DNA of 47,642 bases from Paenibacillus barcinonensis (GTDB lineage Bacteria > Bacillota > Bacilli > Paenibacillales > Paenibacillaceae): contig NZ_QJSW01000024.1 of assembly GCF_003217495.1 (NCBI RefSeq), forward strand, positions 34,457 through 82,098. The letters run 5' to 3'. Every line of letters starts with the position of its first letter. Position 1 is the first letter of the stretch. The position numbers and the translations under genes are program-made. Positions 16,286 to 24,761 of this stretch are shown here, piece after piece. The notes under the pieces are model-generated. The model searched no databases and was not told the origin of the DNA. It was given only the letters and a program-made list of their open reading frames with translations.

Positions 16286-17281
16286 TTGTCAAATTATCCT
16301 AAATATCGAGTTGCTGCTGTTCAGGCGTCACCTGTCATGCTGGATTTGGATGCTACAGTGGAGAAGACATGCCGACTTGTAGATGAAGCAGCAGCTAATG
16401 GTGCCAAAGTGATTGCTTTTCCAGAAGCGTTTATTCCGGGATATCCATGGTGGATATGGATGGGAAATGCTGATTATGGTATGAAATATTATATAGATCT
16501 ATATAAAAATGCTGTGGAGATTCCGGGTCCAGCTGTGCAAAAGCTCAGTGCGGCAGCCAAAAGGAATGAAGTGTATTTCTGTGTTTCGGTTACGGAGAAG
16601 GATGGGGCGTCACTTTACCTCACTCAATTATGGTTCAATCCAGCCGGGGCTTTGATTGGAAAGCATCGCAAGCTAAAGGCCACGAGTGCTGAGAAGACCA
16701 TCTGGGGTGATGGAGATGGAAGCATGATGCCTGTATTCAAAACAGAATACGGTAATCTGGGTGGACTGCAATGCTGGGAGCACATGTTGCCACTCAATGT
16801 TGCTGCCATGAGCTCGATGAATGAACAAGTGCATGTAGCATCCTGGCCAATCGGCCTGCCGAATAAAGCTCATCTGTTTGCGGTAGAGCAATGCGTCATT
16901 GCAACCAAATATTATGCACTTACGAATCAGGTATTCTGTTTACTATCATCGCAAATATGGACTCAGGAGCAGCAGGATCGGATCTGTGAGACGGAAGAAC
17001 AGAGGAATGTGATGAAGGTTGGTCACGGGTTTTCCAAAATCATTGCCCCTAACGGGTTAGAGATTGGTAATCAGCTTGCTCATGATGAGGAAGGCATTAC
17101 CTACGCTGACATTGATCTGGAGCAGATCATTCCGGGCAAATACCTTATTGATCCAGCGGGACATTACTCCACTCCGGGATTTCTCTCTCTATCTTTTGAC
17201 CGAGCAGAGCATAAGCCTGTAAAGCATTTGGGCACTGTAAGACAGACTGTTTTGACCTACGATGAACTGCAAGCAGAGTGA
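16286..17281 (+). CDS. Nitrilase (carbon-nitrogen hydrolase family)
   Basis: The 331-residue product has the complete nitrilase triad: Glu in AFPEAFIPGYP, Lys in GKHRKLKATSAEK, and the nucleophile Cys in GGLQCWEHMLPL. The CWEH context and the EKTIWGDGDGS segment are those of true nitrilases, which convert nitriles to carboxylic acids and ammonia, rather than amidases. The start is most likely TTG 16286, 7 bases after GGAGGG; the frame also contains a TTG at 16271 that is itself part of the SD. It is divergent from an AraC-type regulator. Natural substrate (aliphatic or aryl-aliphatic nitrile) is not evident. Confidence 0.9.
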   Translation: MSNYPKYRVAAVQASPVMLDLDATVEKTCRLVDEAAANGAKVIAFPEAFIPGYPWWIWMGNADYGMKYYIDLYKNAVEIPGPAVQKLSAAAKRNEVYFCVSVTEKDGASLYLTQLWFNPAGALIGKHRKLKATSAEKTIWGDGDGSMMPVFKTEYGNLGGLQCWEHMLPLNVAAMSSMNEQVHVASWPIGLPNKAHLFAVEQCVIATKYYALTNQVFCLLSSQIWTQEQQDRICETEEQRNVMKVGHGFSKIIAPNGLEIGNQLAHDEEGITYADIDLEQIIPGKYLIDPAGHYSTPGFLSLSFDRAEHKPVKHLGTVRQTVLTYDELQAE

Positions 17282-17390
17282 GGATGTAGAGAGGGAGCCG
17301 TTTAGAACGGGGCCTTTATGAACAGAAGGCTATGCTACACAGCTCCTTATTATTGTAAAAATGATGTAGATATGCTTGCTTATTGTGAGT

Positions 17391-17439
17391 AAAAAAAAGC
17401 ATGCGTTGTCCGCTTGTGGTGCGGTGATGCATGCTTTTT
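17391..17439. terminator. Bidirectional terminator
   Basis: GCATGC (17399-17404) pairs with GCATGC (17429-17434), extended by A-run and T-run pairing, with an inner CCGC/GCGG pair. It separates the nitrilase gene from the convergent small gene. Confidence 0.75.
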
Positions 17440-17448
17440 GGTGCAATT

Positions 17449-17820
17449 TCATTTATTCATAGGTGAAGCCTCGTATCCGGGGTCATCGTAATCTGTATCC
17501 TGTAGCTTAGGCAGTACGTTCATCCCCTCTATCGCTTGTCTGGTCTCGGGGGTGCCATGATCATAAAGGAAGGTATACAGCATCGTCACACCGTTGGTAA
17601 AATGCGCATTCCCCTCATCATGATCTGCCGATTTGTAAGGTAAGGGTGCTCGTTGTAAAGCGTAGTCGTCGCCATCCTCCAGCACTTTCATTAAATCCTG
17701 CAGCGTGGCTAACTGTCCATCATCCACAAGCACTTCAAACGGTGTAGATTCGTTCCTCGTCTGCTCAATAAGGTTATGAGTTACCGATACATACAGATGC
17801 TGTTTATCGTCCTGCATCAT
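17449..17820 (-). CDS. Hypothetical acidic protein
   Basis: The 123-residue product is acidic, has no signal peptide or membrane segment, and I do not recognise a family. Features: a hydrophilic N-terminus, DDGQLATLQDLMKVLEDGDD in the first half, and a Tyr/Phe-rich centre (MLYTFLYDHG). GGGGTTGG lies just before two adjacent ATGs (17820, 17817), supporting translation. It is convergent with nitrilase and downstream of the UvrD-type helicase gene, but a terminator separates them. Confidence 0.6.
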   Translation of the reverse strand: MMQDDKQHLYVSVTHNLIEQTRNESTPFEVLVDDGQLATLQDLMKVLEDGDDYALQRAPLPYKSADHDEGNAHFTNGVTMLYTFLYDHGTPETRQAIEGMNVLPKLQDTDYDDPGYEASPMNK

Positions 17821-17927
17821 CCAACCCCCATTTCATTATTGAAAAAGTCGTTAACACAGTTCATTAAAAAAAGATTCTTCCACTGATAATTGAAAATAAA
17901 ATCTGTTACGTTACACTGTTGAATTGG

Positions 17928-17968
17928 AAAAAAGACGCTTCTACTGTTAATAAACAGCAGCAAGCGCC
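17928..17968 (-). terminator. Terminator after UvrD-type helicase gene
   Basis: A 15-bp imperfect stem (17934-17948 with 17953-17968) is followed on the minus strand by a T-run (complement of A at 17928-17933). Confidence 0.75.
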
Positions 17969-18061
17969 CTGAAACGATCTATGAAGCCGATCTGAGGCTG
18001 ATGAATGTCTTCCCATTTTTAGGAGCGCCGGTAAACCGTCTAGTGAATACTTTACTTTAAT

Positions 18062-20806
18062 TTACTTTCCGAACCGATTGGTGACGGGAACCTCCCGAGT
18101 GCCAGCAATCATCGTTCCTGAGCATAATGGACAGGCGGGCGGGCCCGAGGTAGTCTTCTTCGATACTTTACCAGAAGGCATCGCTGGCTTTTGTCTTAGC
18201 CATGCTTTGCACGAAGCAGAGCTGCATTTCCAGACAGCCACGGTTTCGGTTCGCTCAGCTCTGCTTACACCTGCCGCGGCAGCGTGTGAGGCGGAACGTG
18301 ATGGGCTTGAGGTTGAGGTGGCTTGGGCAGCCCTTGGATGAAGCCCTGGTGTACTAAAAGCTTTATGATCTCGAATGATTCCACTGCCGCGCTGCTCACT
18401 CAGGCGATCCTCATCCCGCTCGTCCAGCATCTCCATTTCCCGCTGATCCTTATGGTTTATGGCGCTGCGCTGCCGATCATGCTGTACATGCGAGGCTCGT
18501 TGACCTGTGCCACCCTGAATGGGTGGGCGCTGCATCAACGCATTGGCTGGCTGTGAATCGGCAGTGTAATGTGTCCCTGCTTTCTTCTTATGTTCACGCG
18601 TGCCTTCATATCTGTTTCCGTTCCCGGTGCGGCTGTAATTGTCCCGTCCGCCGTAGCTGCGACTTCCATGATCTCTATAGGATGCCTGATTGTTGCCTTG
18701 TCCTTCTTCCCGTATCTTGCGTTTATCCGGTACCTCCATGCCAAAAGCTTCAAGCAGGAAACGCGAGACATCCGCAGGCTTGCCATGATGACTTGCTGGC
18801 GAGGTCACATACAGATGCCGCTTGGCCCGAGTGATAGCAACATAAGCAAGCCTGCGTTCCTCCTCCAGAGCCATATCCAGTTCAGCATCTGTCTGCTGTA
18901 CAGAGAGCGCCGCTTTCTGATCTTCGGGGATATCCTGGCGCAGAGCCGTGCTGTGAGGCACGATGCCTTCGCTGGCTCCAATCCAGTAGACGCAGGGGAA
19001 CTCCAGCCCCTTGGCCCGGTGAATCGTCATGAGCTGCACTGCATCACTGTCCTGCGAGCGGCGCAGTGATTCCATCTCGCGATGTCTGCGGGACAGCTCA
19101 TCGGCAAATTGCACAAATTCCTCTACCGTTTCGAACTTTTTGACCGCCGCTTCGAATTCATCCAGCGTTTCCAGCATCGTTTCCTTATAATGCGTGAAAA
19201 TAGTCGGGTCGCCGCTCTCCATATATTTATCATAGAACTGGCGGCGCATCTCCTGAATCGCGACAATGGGCTTCAGCTTGTGCAAGGATTTGATCAGCTT
19301 GATACGTTCCTTGACCTGCTCCTGTTGGAAGGGCTTCAGCTTGTCCCACTTGCTCAGATGAATCAGCGGATATTTCTTGGGCTGCTCCTGCTCACAGCGC
19401 TGAATCCACTCCAGCCCCGCATCCCGGGATACATACAGCGGCCCAAGAGCACTAGGGAGGGCATCCATGGCCCGGGGATTCAACGACAGCCGCATATGGT
19501 CCATCAGCGGTTTAATCAGGGATTGATCATAGAAGACGGGTGAGGCCCCATGCTGTACAAAAGGCACATCCTTCAGCACCAGTTGTTCAAATACCGCCCG
19601 GCTGCTGCTGGCAGTACGGTGCAAAATCGCCATGTCGCGATAGGTATACAGCCCGTCCTCGACCTGCTGGCAGATCTGATTGACCACCCAGGCGGCTTCT
19701 TCCTCGGCGTTGGCCGGAGTAGCGAACCGTGGTGCATCTCCGCGCTGTCCTGCCGCTCGCAGACGCTTGTCACGTCTGCGTTTGTTGTGTGCAACCAGCT
19801 CACTGCCGAGACCCAGAATACGCGCATCACTGCGGTAATTAATATCCAGCGTCACGATGCGTGCGCCAGGGTATACTTTATCGAATTCGAGAATTGATTC
19901 CTGCCGTGCGCCGTTAAACGTATAGATCGTCTGGTCGTCGTCACCAACTACCATCAGATTGCGATGGGCCGCAGCGAGCAGTTGTACAATCTCGTATTGC
20001 AGCCGATTGGTATCCTGAAATTCATCAACCATTATATATTGAAAACGCCGCTGAAGCGGCTTTAACACCGCGGGATCACGAAGCAGCGCAGCCGCGCGCA
20101 GCAGGATATCATCAAAATCCATTTTGCCGCGATCCTGCTTCCAGGTCTCGTATCCGAGCAGCACCTTTTTCGCATCCCGTTCCTCCTGGGATTGCTCGGG
20201 CAAGTCCGCCGTGTCCGAGCCCTGCATCTTCCACGCGGACAGCATGGCCAGCAGGCTTTCCGGCTGAAACGCCTCACTCATGCCATGCTGGCGCAGCAGC
20301 ATTTTCAGCACCGTGTGCTGTGCGCGCGGTTCGCCAAAAATATCCTCCTGCACGCCATAGTGGCGCAGCAGGGTCAGCGCAAACGAGTGGAAGGTGCGAG
20401 CCTGCACCGCCCTGGCGGAGGCAGGCCGTATGCCGGGCAAGGCGGCTATGCGGTCCTTCATCTCGGCAGCAGCCTTGTTGGTGAAGGTGACGAGCAGAAT
20501 GCTGCCAGCGTGCACACCGCTAACCTCCATGAGATAGCCTGCTCTTGCCGCGAGCACGGTTGTTTTGCCGCAGCCTGCACCCGCGAGGGTGAGTATAGGT
20601 CCTCTGCCGTGGCGAACGGCGGAGATTTGCGGACCGTTCAGCTTGATGCCTGCTTCTTCAAGCGAACGAAAATAATAGGCATCCTGCTGATCATCACCTA
20701 CAAGCTGTCGGCTCGTCTCCAGCGGTGCAGATGGAGATTGGGGCAGCGAGGCAGCCGGGGTCACCCCGAGTGGACGGGGGTAAAACGTTGAGTTCGGACT
20801 TAACAT
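18062..20806 (-). CDS. UvrD/PcrA-type superfamily 1 DNA helicase with C-terminal zinc-ribbon tail
   Basis: The 914-residue product contains all SF1A motifs: Q-motif LNGPQISAV (about 57), Walker A AGAGCGKTT (Lys81), motif Ia TFTNKAAAEM, ARTFHSFA, motif II VDEFQDTN, motif III GDDDQTIYTFNGA, NYRSD, motif V TIHRAKGLEF and motif VI VAITRAKRHLYV. It should be a 3-prime to 5-prime helicase in repair or replication restart. A 40-residue N-terminal extension and a tail of about 210 residues (low complexity, then Cys pairs in WKCSSASC and ACPLCSG) distinguish it from housekeeping PcrA. SD GGTGG precedes the ATG. Walker A carries Cys where Ser is usual. It stands alone between a terminator and a divergent gene. 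Confidence 0.92.
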   Translation of the reverse strand: MLSPNSTFYPRPLGVTPAASLPQSPSAPLETSRQLVGDDQQDAYYFRSLEEAGIKLNGPQISAVRHGRGPILTLAGAGCGKTTVLAARAGYLMEVSGVHAGSILLVTFTNKAAAEMKDRIAALPGIRPASARAVQARTFHSFALTLLRHYGVQEDIFGEPRAQHTVLKMLLRQHGMSEAFQPESLLAMLSAWKMQGSDTADLPEQSQEERDAKKVLLGYETWKQDRGKMDFDDILLRAAALLRDPAVLKPLQRRFQYIMVDEFQDTNRLQYEIVQLLAAAHRNLMVVGDDDQTIYTFNGARQESILEFDKVYPGARIVTLDINYRSDARILGLGSELVAHNKRRRDKRLRAAGQRGDAPRFATPANAEEEAAWVVNQICQQVEDGLYTYRDMAILHRTASSSRAVFEQLVLKDVPFVQHGASPVFYDQSLIKPLMDHMRLSLNPRAMDALPSALGPLYVSRDAGLEWIQRCEQEQPKKYPLIHLSKWDKLKPFQQEQVKERIKLIKSLHKLKPIVAIQEMRRQFYDKYMESGDPTIFTHYKETMLETLDEFEAAVKKFETVEEFVQFADELSRRHREMESLRRSQDSDAVQLMTIHRAKGLEFPCVYWIGASEGIVPHSTALRQDIPEDQKAALSVQQTDAELDMALEEERRLAYVAITRAKRHLYVTSPASHHGKPADVSRFLLEAFGMEVPDKRKIREEGQGNNQASYRDHGSRSYGGRDNYSRTGNGNRYEGTREHKKKAGTHYTADSQPANALMQRPPIQGGTGQRASHVQHDRQRSAINHKDQREMEMLDERDEDRLSEQRGSGIIRDHKAFSTPGLHPRAAQATSTSSPSRSASHAAAAGVSRAERTETVAVWKCSSASCKAWLRQKPAMPSGKVSKKTTSGPPACPLCSGTMIAGTREVPVTNRFGK

Positions 20807-21173
20807 AGTTCATCCACCTCTATATGCATTCAGGGATAGGACTATCCCGTTTCAAAAGTAAACCATTTGCCCTTTTCACAATCGCATTGTAAATTGGTAA
20901 GATAGAGTTAACAGGCAATCAAGCATGATCCAACTGGTATAACTCCATTCGATGGGGCCAAAGTTCCATTATACCGAACGTATGGTCTTGACGAAAGCCC
21001 CTGTTTCTATCCAAAATCCGCATCCGATGGGGGAACTGCTCAAGTTTTCGCAACTTTTTGGCTTCATATCGTATAAGTAATATATCCAAGCTGTTCACAT
21101 CCGGAGAATGGCTGATCGACGATGAATGAAAAATGAAATGAGATTGTTTTGACGGGACAGAGGAGGAATGATT
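20807..21173. other. Divergent intergenic region
   Basis: About 365 bases lie between the helicase and the zinc-ribbon gene, which are divergent. It must hold both promoters, but I could not pick convincing -35/-10 pairs. A minus-strand frame reaching 20919 gives a protein-like C-terminus but has no start signal. Confidence 0.4.
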
Positions 21174-21995
21174 ATGAACCTGCTTCAGCGAATCAGAAAC
21201 GGAGCAAACAAAGCAACAGAGCGTGCACAGCACGCGGTTGAGATCGGCAAGATAAACAATCAGATTGTGGGCTTACAACAGGAACAGGAAGTCCATTTTA
21301 CCGATATGGGACGTATCTTCTACGAAGGTTATCGCGCTCAGGATATGACACGGGCCGAGAAAGAGATGGTGGATCTGTCTCAGCTGTGTGACGAGCTGCA
21401 GGATGAGATTGATGGACTGAGGGGCAAGATTGCCGAGTTGAAGAATGAACGGCTGTGCGAGTGCGGACACGTTGCCTCGCTGGATGCCAACTTCTGTCCG
21501 AAGTGTGGGCGCAAGCTGGGTGAACTCAAGCCTGGTGCAGCTACAACTACATCGGGAACAGCAGGAGCTTCGGCAGCTGCCAAAACGGCAAGAAATGAGG
21601 CCGCTGCCGCCCAAAATTCGGCTGTGGACCAGTCTATATTCACTGGACCCGCTGTAGATGAGCATGAAGAGGATGAGCCGTACCATACGGTAATTCCGTC
21701 CATTGCCGATCTGGAGACCGAGCCGGGGTTCAACAGCACCGAGTTCACACTGGAAGAGAAGGAAGCGTTCGATGCGGAATGGGAGCGTCGCAGGGAAGAG
21801 GAAATGCAGCGTGAACGTGAGCGCCAGCAGGAGCTGGATGAGCGCATTCGTTACTGGAAAGAGAACAATCCGATTGTTAACACAGTGGATGTGCAGACCG
21901 AAGTGCCGCGTGAAATGGTGAAATGTCAGATTTGTGCGTCCGAATTGCCCAAAGGCTCGAAGTGGTGCCCGCGCTGCGGAGCCGAGCAGATTTGA
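21174..21995 (+). CDS. Coiled-coil protein with two zinc ribbons
   Basis: The 273-residue product starts with a helical region (about 1-95) rich in heptads (IGKINNQIVGLQQEQEVHF, ELQDEIDGLRGKIAELKNE). A first zinc ribbon follows (CECGHVASLDANFCPKCG, about 96-113), then an Ala/Thr linker, an acidic and charged helix (EREEEMQRERERQQELDE type), and a second ribbon at the C-terminus (CQICASELPKGSKWCPRCG). Zinc-ribbon coiled-coil proteins of this kind are common in Paenibacillus with unknown role. AGGAGG is 7 bases before ATG 21174; ATG 21168 is too close to it. It is followed by a TrmB-type regulator gene after 60 bases with a hairpin in between. Confidence 0.75.
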   Translation: MNLLQRIRNGANKATERAQHAVEIGKINNQIVGLQQEQEVHFTDMGRIFYEGYRAQDMTRAEKEMVDLSQLCDELQDEIDGLRGKIAELKNERLCECGHVASLDANFCPKCGRKLGELKPGAATTTSGTAGASAAAKTARNEAAAAQNSAVDQSIFTGPAVDEHEEDEPYHTVIPSIADLETEPGFNSTEFTLEEKEAFDAEWERRREEEMQRERERQQELDERIRYWKENNPIVNTVDVQTEVPREMVKCQICASELPKGSKWCPRCGAEQI

Positions 21996-22004
21996 TGCAG
22001 TAGG

Positions 22005-22026
22005 AGCGCTGCCACTCGGCAGCGCT
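22005..22026 (+). other. Perfect hairpin between zinc-ribbon and trmB-type genes
   Basis: AGCGCTGCC (22005-22013) and GGCAGCGCT (22018-22026) form a perfect 9-bp stem with a four-base ACTC loop, and no T-tract follows. It may be a processing or attenuation site rather than an intrinsic terminator. Confidence 0.5.
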
Positions 22027-22055
22027 GGTTGCTGACAGCATGGGGGGACGGAAAT

Positions 22056-22850
22056 ATGGACCAACTGCTGCATCATTTGCGTCATCTCGGATTCACCGAG
22101 ATGGAATCTAAAATTATGGTAGAGCTGGCTCGTCAGGGATCAGGCTCGGGGTATGAGGTGGCCAAACGGCTGGGCGTCTCACGCTCGAATGTATATGCAA
22201 CCTTACAGCGGCTGGAGCAACGGGGATTTCTCAGGTGCAGCCCCGGTGAGCCTGCGAAGTACAGTATGCTGAAGCCTGAAGAGATGACACGTATGATCTC
22301 GGATCAGATGCACTCTTCTCTGGCGTATGTGGAGAGAAGCATGCCAAAGAGCGAGCCGGAGAAGCCTGTATTTTACAATATTGAAGGCGACAAAAATGTG
22401 TTTGAGAACCTGGGTCGTGAGCTTGCCGCAGCAAAGCATGAGATTGTAGTGGACGTCTGGCGGGAGGAGGCCGAGCTGCTTCGTGAAGACATGCAGCGTG
22501 CGGAAGCTCGGGGCGTGCGCCTGTTGTGGTCCTGTGAAGGCGGGGAAGGCGCGCTGGACCAGCCCATGCCTCTTCCGGGTCTGCCGATAAGTGGCACGGG
22601 CCGCAAGTTCTCGCTGGTCGTGGATCGCCGCTGGTGCATGCTTGGCATGCGCGGAAATTCCTGCCCGACTCAGGCGGTGGTGACAGAGCACCCGGTGATG
22701 ACCGGATTGCTGCTGAGCCATTTTGCACAAGATCTGGTGCTTTATGAACTGGAGCAGGACATGGGTAGAGAGCTGGAAAATCGTTACGGGCGGCGGTATG
22801 CAGATATTGCCGCACGATACTGGTCCTCCTTTTCACCAGAGGAACAATAA
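22056..22850 (+). CDS. TrmB family transcriptional regulator
   Basis: The 264-residue product has an N-terminal TrmB winged helix (about 1-70): HLGFTEMESKIMVELARQG, YEVAKRLGVSRSNVYATLQR and the wing LEQRGFLRCSPGEP, then a coiled segment and a C-terminal PLD-like regulatory domain (NIEGDKNVFENLGRELAAAK, FSLVVDRRWCMLGMRG). TrmB proteins sense sugars or other small molecules and control transport or metabolism. ATG 22056 has GGGGGGACGG upstream; a TTG at 22029 in frame is less likely. It follows the zinc-ribbon gene and ends in a strong terminator. No target operon is obvious. Confidence 0.82.
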   Translation: MDQLLHHLRHLGFTEMESKIMVELARQGSGSGYEVAKRLGVSRSNVYATLQRLEQRGFLRCSPGEPAKYSMLKPEEMTRMISDQMHSSLAYVERSMPKSEPEKPVFYNIEGDKNVFENLGRELAAAKHEIVVDVWREEAELLREDMQRAEARGVRLLWSCEGGEGALDQPMPLPGLPISGTGRKFSLVVDRRWCMLGMRGNSCPTQAVVTEHPVMTGLLLSHFAQDLVLYELEQDMGRELENRYGRRYADIAARYWSSFSPEEQ

Positions 22851-22857
22851 CGGATGT

Positions 22858-22920
22858 AAAAGGACGAGGCACGAGCGGTGGTTTCGCTGTGGCTTCGTCC
22901 TTTTGTGTTTTTATTGCCGG
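22858..22920 (+). terminator. Strong terminator after trmB-type gene
   Basis: A long stem AAAAGGACGAGGC with GCTTCGTCCTTTT (22858-22870 and 22902-22914), with an inner AGCG/CGCT extension, followed by TTTTGTGTTTTT. Confidence 0.85.
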
Positions 22921-23316
22921 TGGCACCTGACCGCAAGCTGCGACCTGCTCAACAACAACTTTCAAGCATCTTCCACCCGATGCACATACGATACCCTCAA
23001 CATGAAGCACTCTGCCCAACGCCCTCCATACCGCATTCTTCCGCGCATGCTCTCCATAATGTACACTCCGCACTATGCTGCGAATGTTCTTTCACAGTAA
23101 TCAGTCTTTACTCTATTCCGCAGGTTCCGGCCGAGTACCGCTATAGGTGTTCAGTTTCTGTAGCACCAGCGGTATTTTTTGCTCCGAGTGCAGCTCCGAG
23201 CCAGCACGCGTTGCCCTGCGTTATGACAAGGGGGAGGTTGCTGGCTGTCGATTGTGAGTTGTAAAAAGATCATCTGGCTTAGCGGTTGGTGCATAAGTTC
23301 GAACCTGTTTTGAGCG
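22921..23316. other. Non-coding interval
   Basis: Frames here are overlaps of both strands without SD or family similarity. Apart from the isolated terminator hairpin at 23136-23180 I see nothing recognisable. Confidence 0.4.
23136..23180 (+). terminator. Orphan terminator hairpin
   Basis: TACCGCT (23136-23142) pairs with AGCGGTA (23168-23174), with an inner GGTG/CACC pair, followed by six T. No gene precedes it after the terminator at 22858, so it may end a small RNA starting between 22921 and 23135, or be a relic. Confidence 0.55.
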
Positions 23317-23510
23317 CTAACGATCACCACAAGCCTTATTTCGCGGAAATTTGCCCCTTCTGAAATCTAACGATCCTCAGGAACGCTATTTCGTGAAAAT
23401 CAGTCTTTTCAACACCAATCTACCCATTTATACCCAAATAACGTCTCTGGTGACCGTTAGATTTTGCCACACCCCAAAATGGGGCAAATAGCGTTTTGTG
23501 TGATCGTTAG
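23317..23510. repeat. Four-copy dispersed repeat family, two direct and two inverted
   Basis: Copies share a core of the form CTAACGRTC-x(6)-ACGCTATTT. On the plus strand: CTAACGATC at 23317 with CTTATTTCGC, and CTAACGATC at 23367 with CGCTATTTCGTG. On the minus strand: 23436-23460 (AAATAACG...CCGTTAG) and 23486-23510 (AAATAGCG...ATCGTTAG). The last is joined to a short hairpin (ACCCCAAAATGGGG). Each copy is about 25-35 bases and occurs every 25 to 70 bases. The region is non-coding. Confidence 0.75.
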
Positions 23511-23653
23511 AATATTTGTAAGCCTGAACATACACCTCAACCAGCTCTACTCGTCCTCCAATCTTCCCACCACAAGGAATGTGCAAAATACACCCTGTAT
23601 ATCATGCTCATGACAGCATGCCCTCTTGTTGTATACCTGCTAAAGCGCCATGC

Positions 23654-23728
23654 TGTTCTATGTTCTATGTTCTATGTTCTATGTTCTATGTTCTATGTTC
23701 TATGTTCTATGTTCTATGTTCTATGTTC
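23654..23728 (+). repeat. Heptanucleotide microsatellite (TGTTCTA)10
   Basis: Ten perfect tandem copies of TGTTCTA run from 23654 to 23723, followed by TGTTC. Because 7 is not a multiple of 3, all three forward frames stay open and read a repeating MFYVLCS peptide. The frames lack SD sites, so they are probably non-coding. Confidence 0.95.
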
Positions 23729-23840
23729 CTGCGCTACGTTGTTGCTTGGTTCCTTCCGTCATCAGGTTCTTCCAATTCCACAGTTATGCCATCATAAGGA
23801 TAGCTGTTCAGTGCATCGCATATCGTTTATCGTGTGCGGT

Positions 23841-23873
23841 AAAACAAGATGCTGTGACGTTTATCACAGCATC
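23841..23873 (-). terminator. Terminator after Nudix gene
   Basis: A perfect 10-bp stem GATGCTGTGA/TCACAGCATC (23848-23857 with 23864-23873) with a six-base loop is followed on the minus strand by TTGTTTTACC. It lies about 60 bases past the Nudix stop codon. Confidence 0.7.
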
Positions 23874-23932
23874 GGTTTGCCGCCCGGTGAATAGTAGAGG
23901 TATGAATTGATGCTATTTTTGAGAAAATGAAG

Positions 23933-24640
23933 TTATGTCCCTTGCACACGTTTTAGTGCTTCAAGCACATCCATATAATATTCCGTGCCGTGCGGCACAA
24001 AATCGGTTGCGCGTACGTCACTAATGATCCGTGAAGTATTGGTGAATGGCGTATGACCGCTGTGATTGAAGTGAACTTCGTTTGAAACCACTGAATGTTC
24101 AGGCTTCAAGGCAGACACTTGCGCACGTCTACCTGACGCTTGAAGCACATCTGTCTCCTGGCGGAAAAGAGCAAGTAACTCATCCAGCGGTGTCTCGAAC
24201 AGGCTGTCCACCTCGCTTGCCTGAAGGATATAAGACTCCAGAGGCTGGTTCAGGCACAAGCCGTAGACGGAGCTAATCTCCCGGTCTATAAACGGAACTC
24301 CCCGTACGTGCCCTTGAAGCTGCTGCTCAGCTGTAAGCAGATACGTCAGCGCATCAAAGGAGGCACGTACACCAAGCTCTTCCTCCAGTTCGCGGCTTGC
24401 ATCCTGGAGCTGTTCGCCCGCGGTAAGATGTCCCGCAGCGGTGATGTCATAATAGCCGGGGAAAGTGTCTTTAATATCCCGTCGCCGCTGAAAGAGAACC
24501 ATGCGCGTGTCACCTTCATCGCGGACGATCCAGCAGTGGAAGGAACGATGCCAATATCCATGGGCATGCACCTCACTTCGTGGCGCTGTACCGATCCATT
24601 GCTGCTGATCGTCATAAATGTCGAAACGTTCTTGGGTCAT
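23933..24640 (-). CDS. Nudix hydrolase
   Basis: The 235-residue product carries a Nudix box in the form G-x5-E-x6-RE-L-E-EE-L-G-V (GHLTAGEQLQDASRELEEEL followed by GV), one residue shorter in the second spacer than the classical G-x5-E-x7-REUxEExGU. That spacing is usual for the isopentenyl-diphosphate-isomerase-like Nudix subfamily. The N-terminal DIYDDQQQWIGTAPRSEVH and WHRSFHCWIV segments also fit that subfamily. The C-terminal 90 residues lack a known domain. It hydrolyses a nucleoside-diphosphate-linked or diphosphate compound; substrate unknown. AAGGAGA precedes the ATG by about 9 bases. It is divergent from the next small gene. Confidence 0.87.
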   Translation of the reverse strand: MTQERFDIYDDQQQWIGTAPRSEVHAHGYWHRSFHCWIVRDEGDTRMVLFQRRRDIKDTFPGYYDITAAGHLTAGEQLQDASRELEEELGVRASFDALTYLLTAEQQLQGHVRGVPFIDREISSVYGLCLNQPLESYILQASEVDSLFETPLDELLALFRQETDVLQASGRRAQVSALKPEHSVVSNEVHFNHSGHTPFTNTSRIISDVRATDFVPHGTEYYMDVLEALKRVQGT

Positions 24641-24761
24641 GAAACGTATCTCCTTATATAGCAGAATTTAAAGTTCAAAATTTCACAAAGTTTTTATTTT
24701 AAGCAGATCTCAAAAAAAATGGTTCAAAGAAGCCTGTTTTTAACGAAAGGGGAACGATTGT

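Noticed and set aside
20919..21233. Minus-strand frame whose end reads protein-like (FRQDHTFGIMELWPHRMELY).
   Set aside because: No start codon with an SD in a sensible place and no recognised family; it may be a fragment, but I cannot support a gene.
22231..23073. 280-residue minus-strand frame over trmB-type gene and intergenic region.
   Set aside because: It is low-complexity Pro/Ala-rich, lacks an SD, and overlaps a well-supported gene on the other strand.
23579..23910. Three overlapping frames with MFYVLCS repeats.
   Set aside because: The peptide comes from the 7-bp microsatellite in each frame; none has an SD or flanking family similarity.
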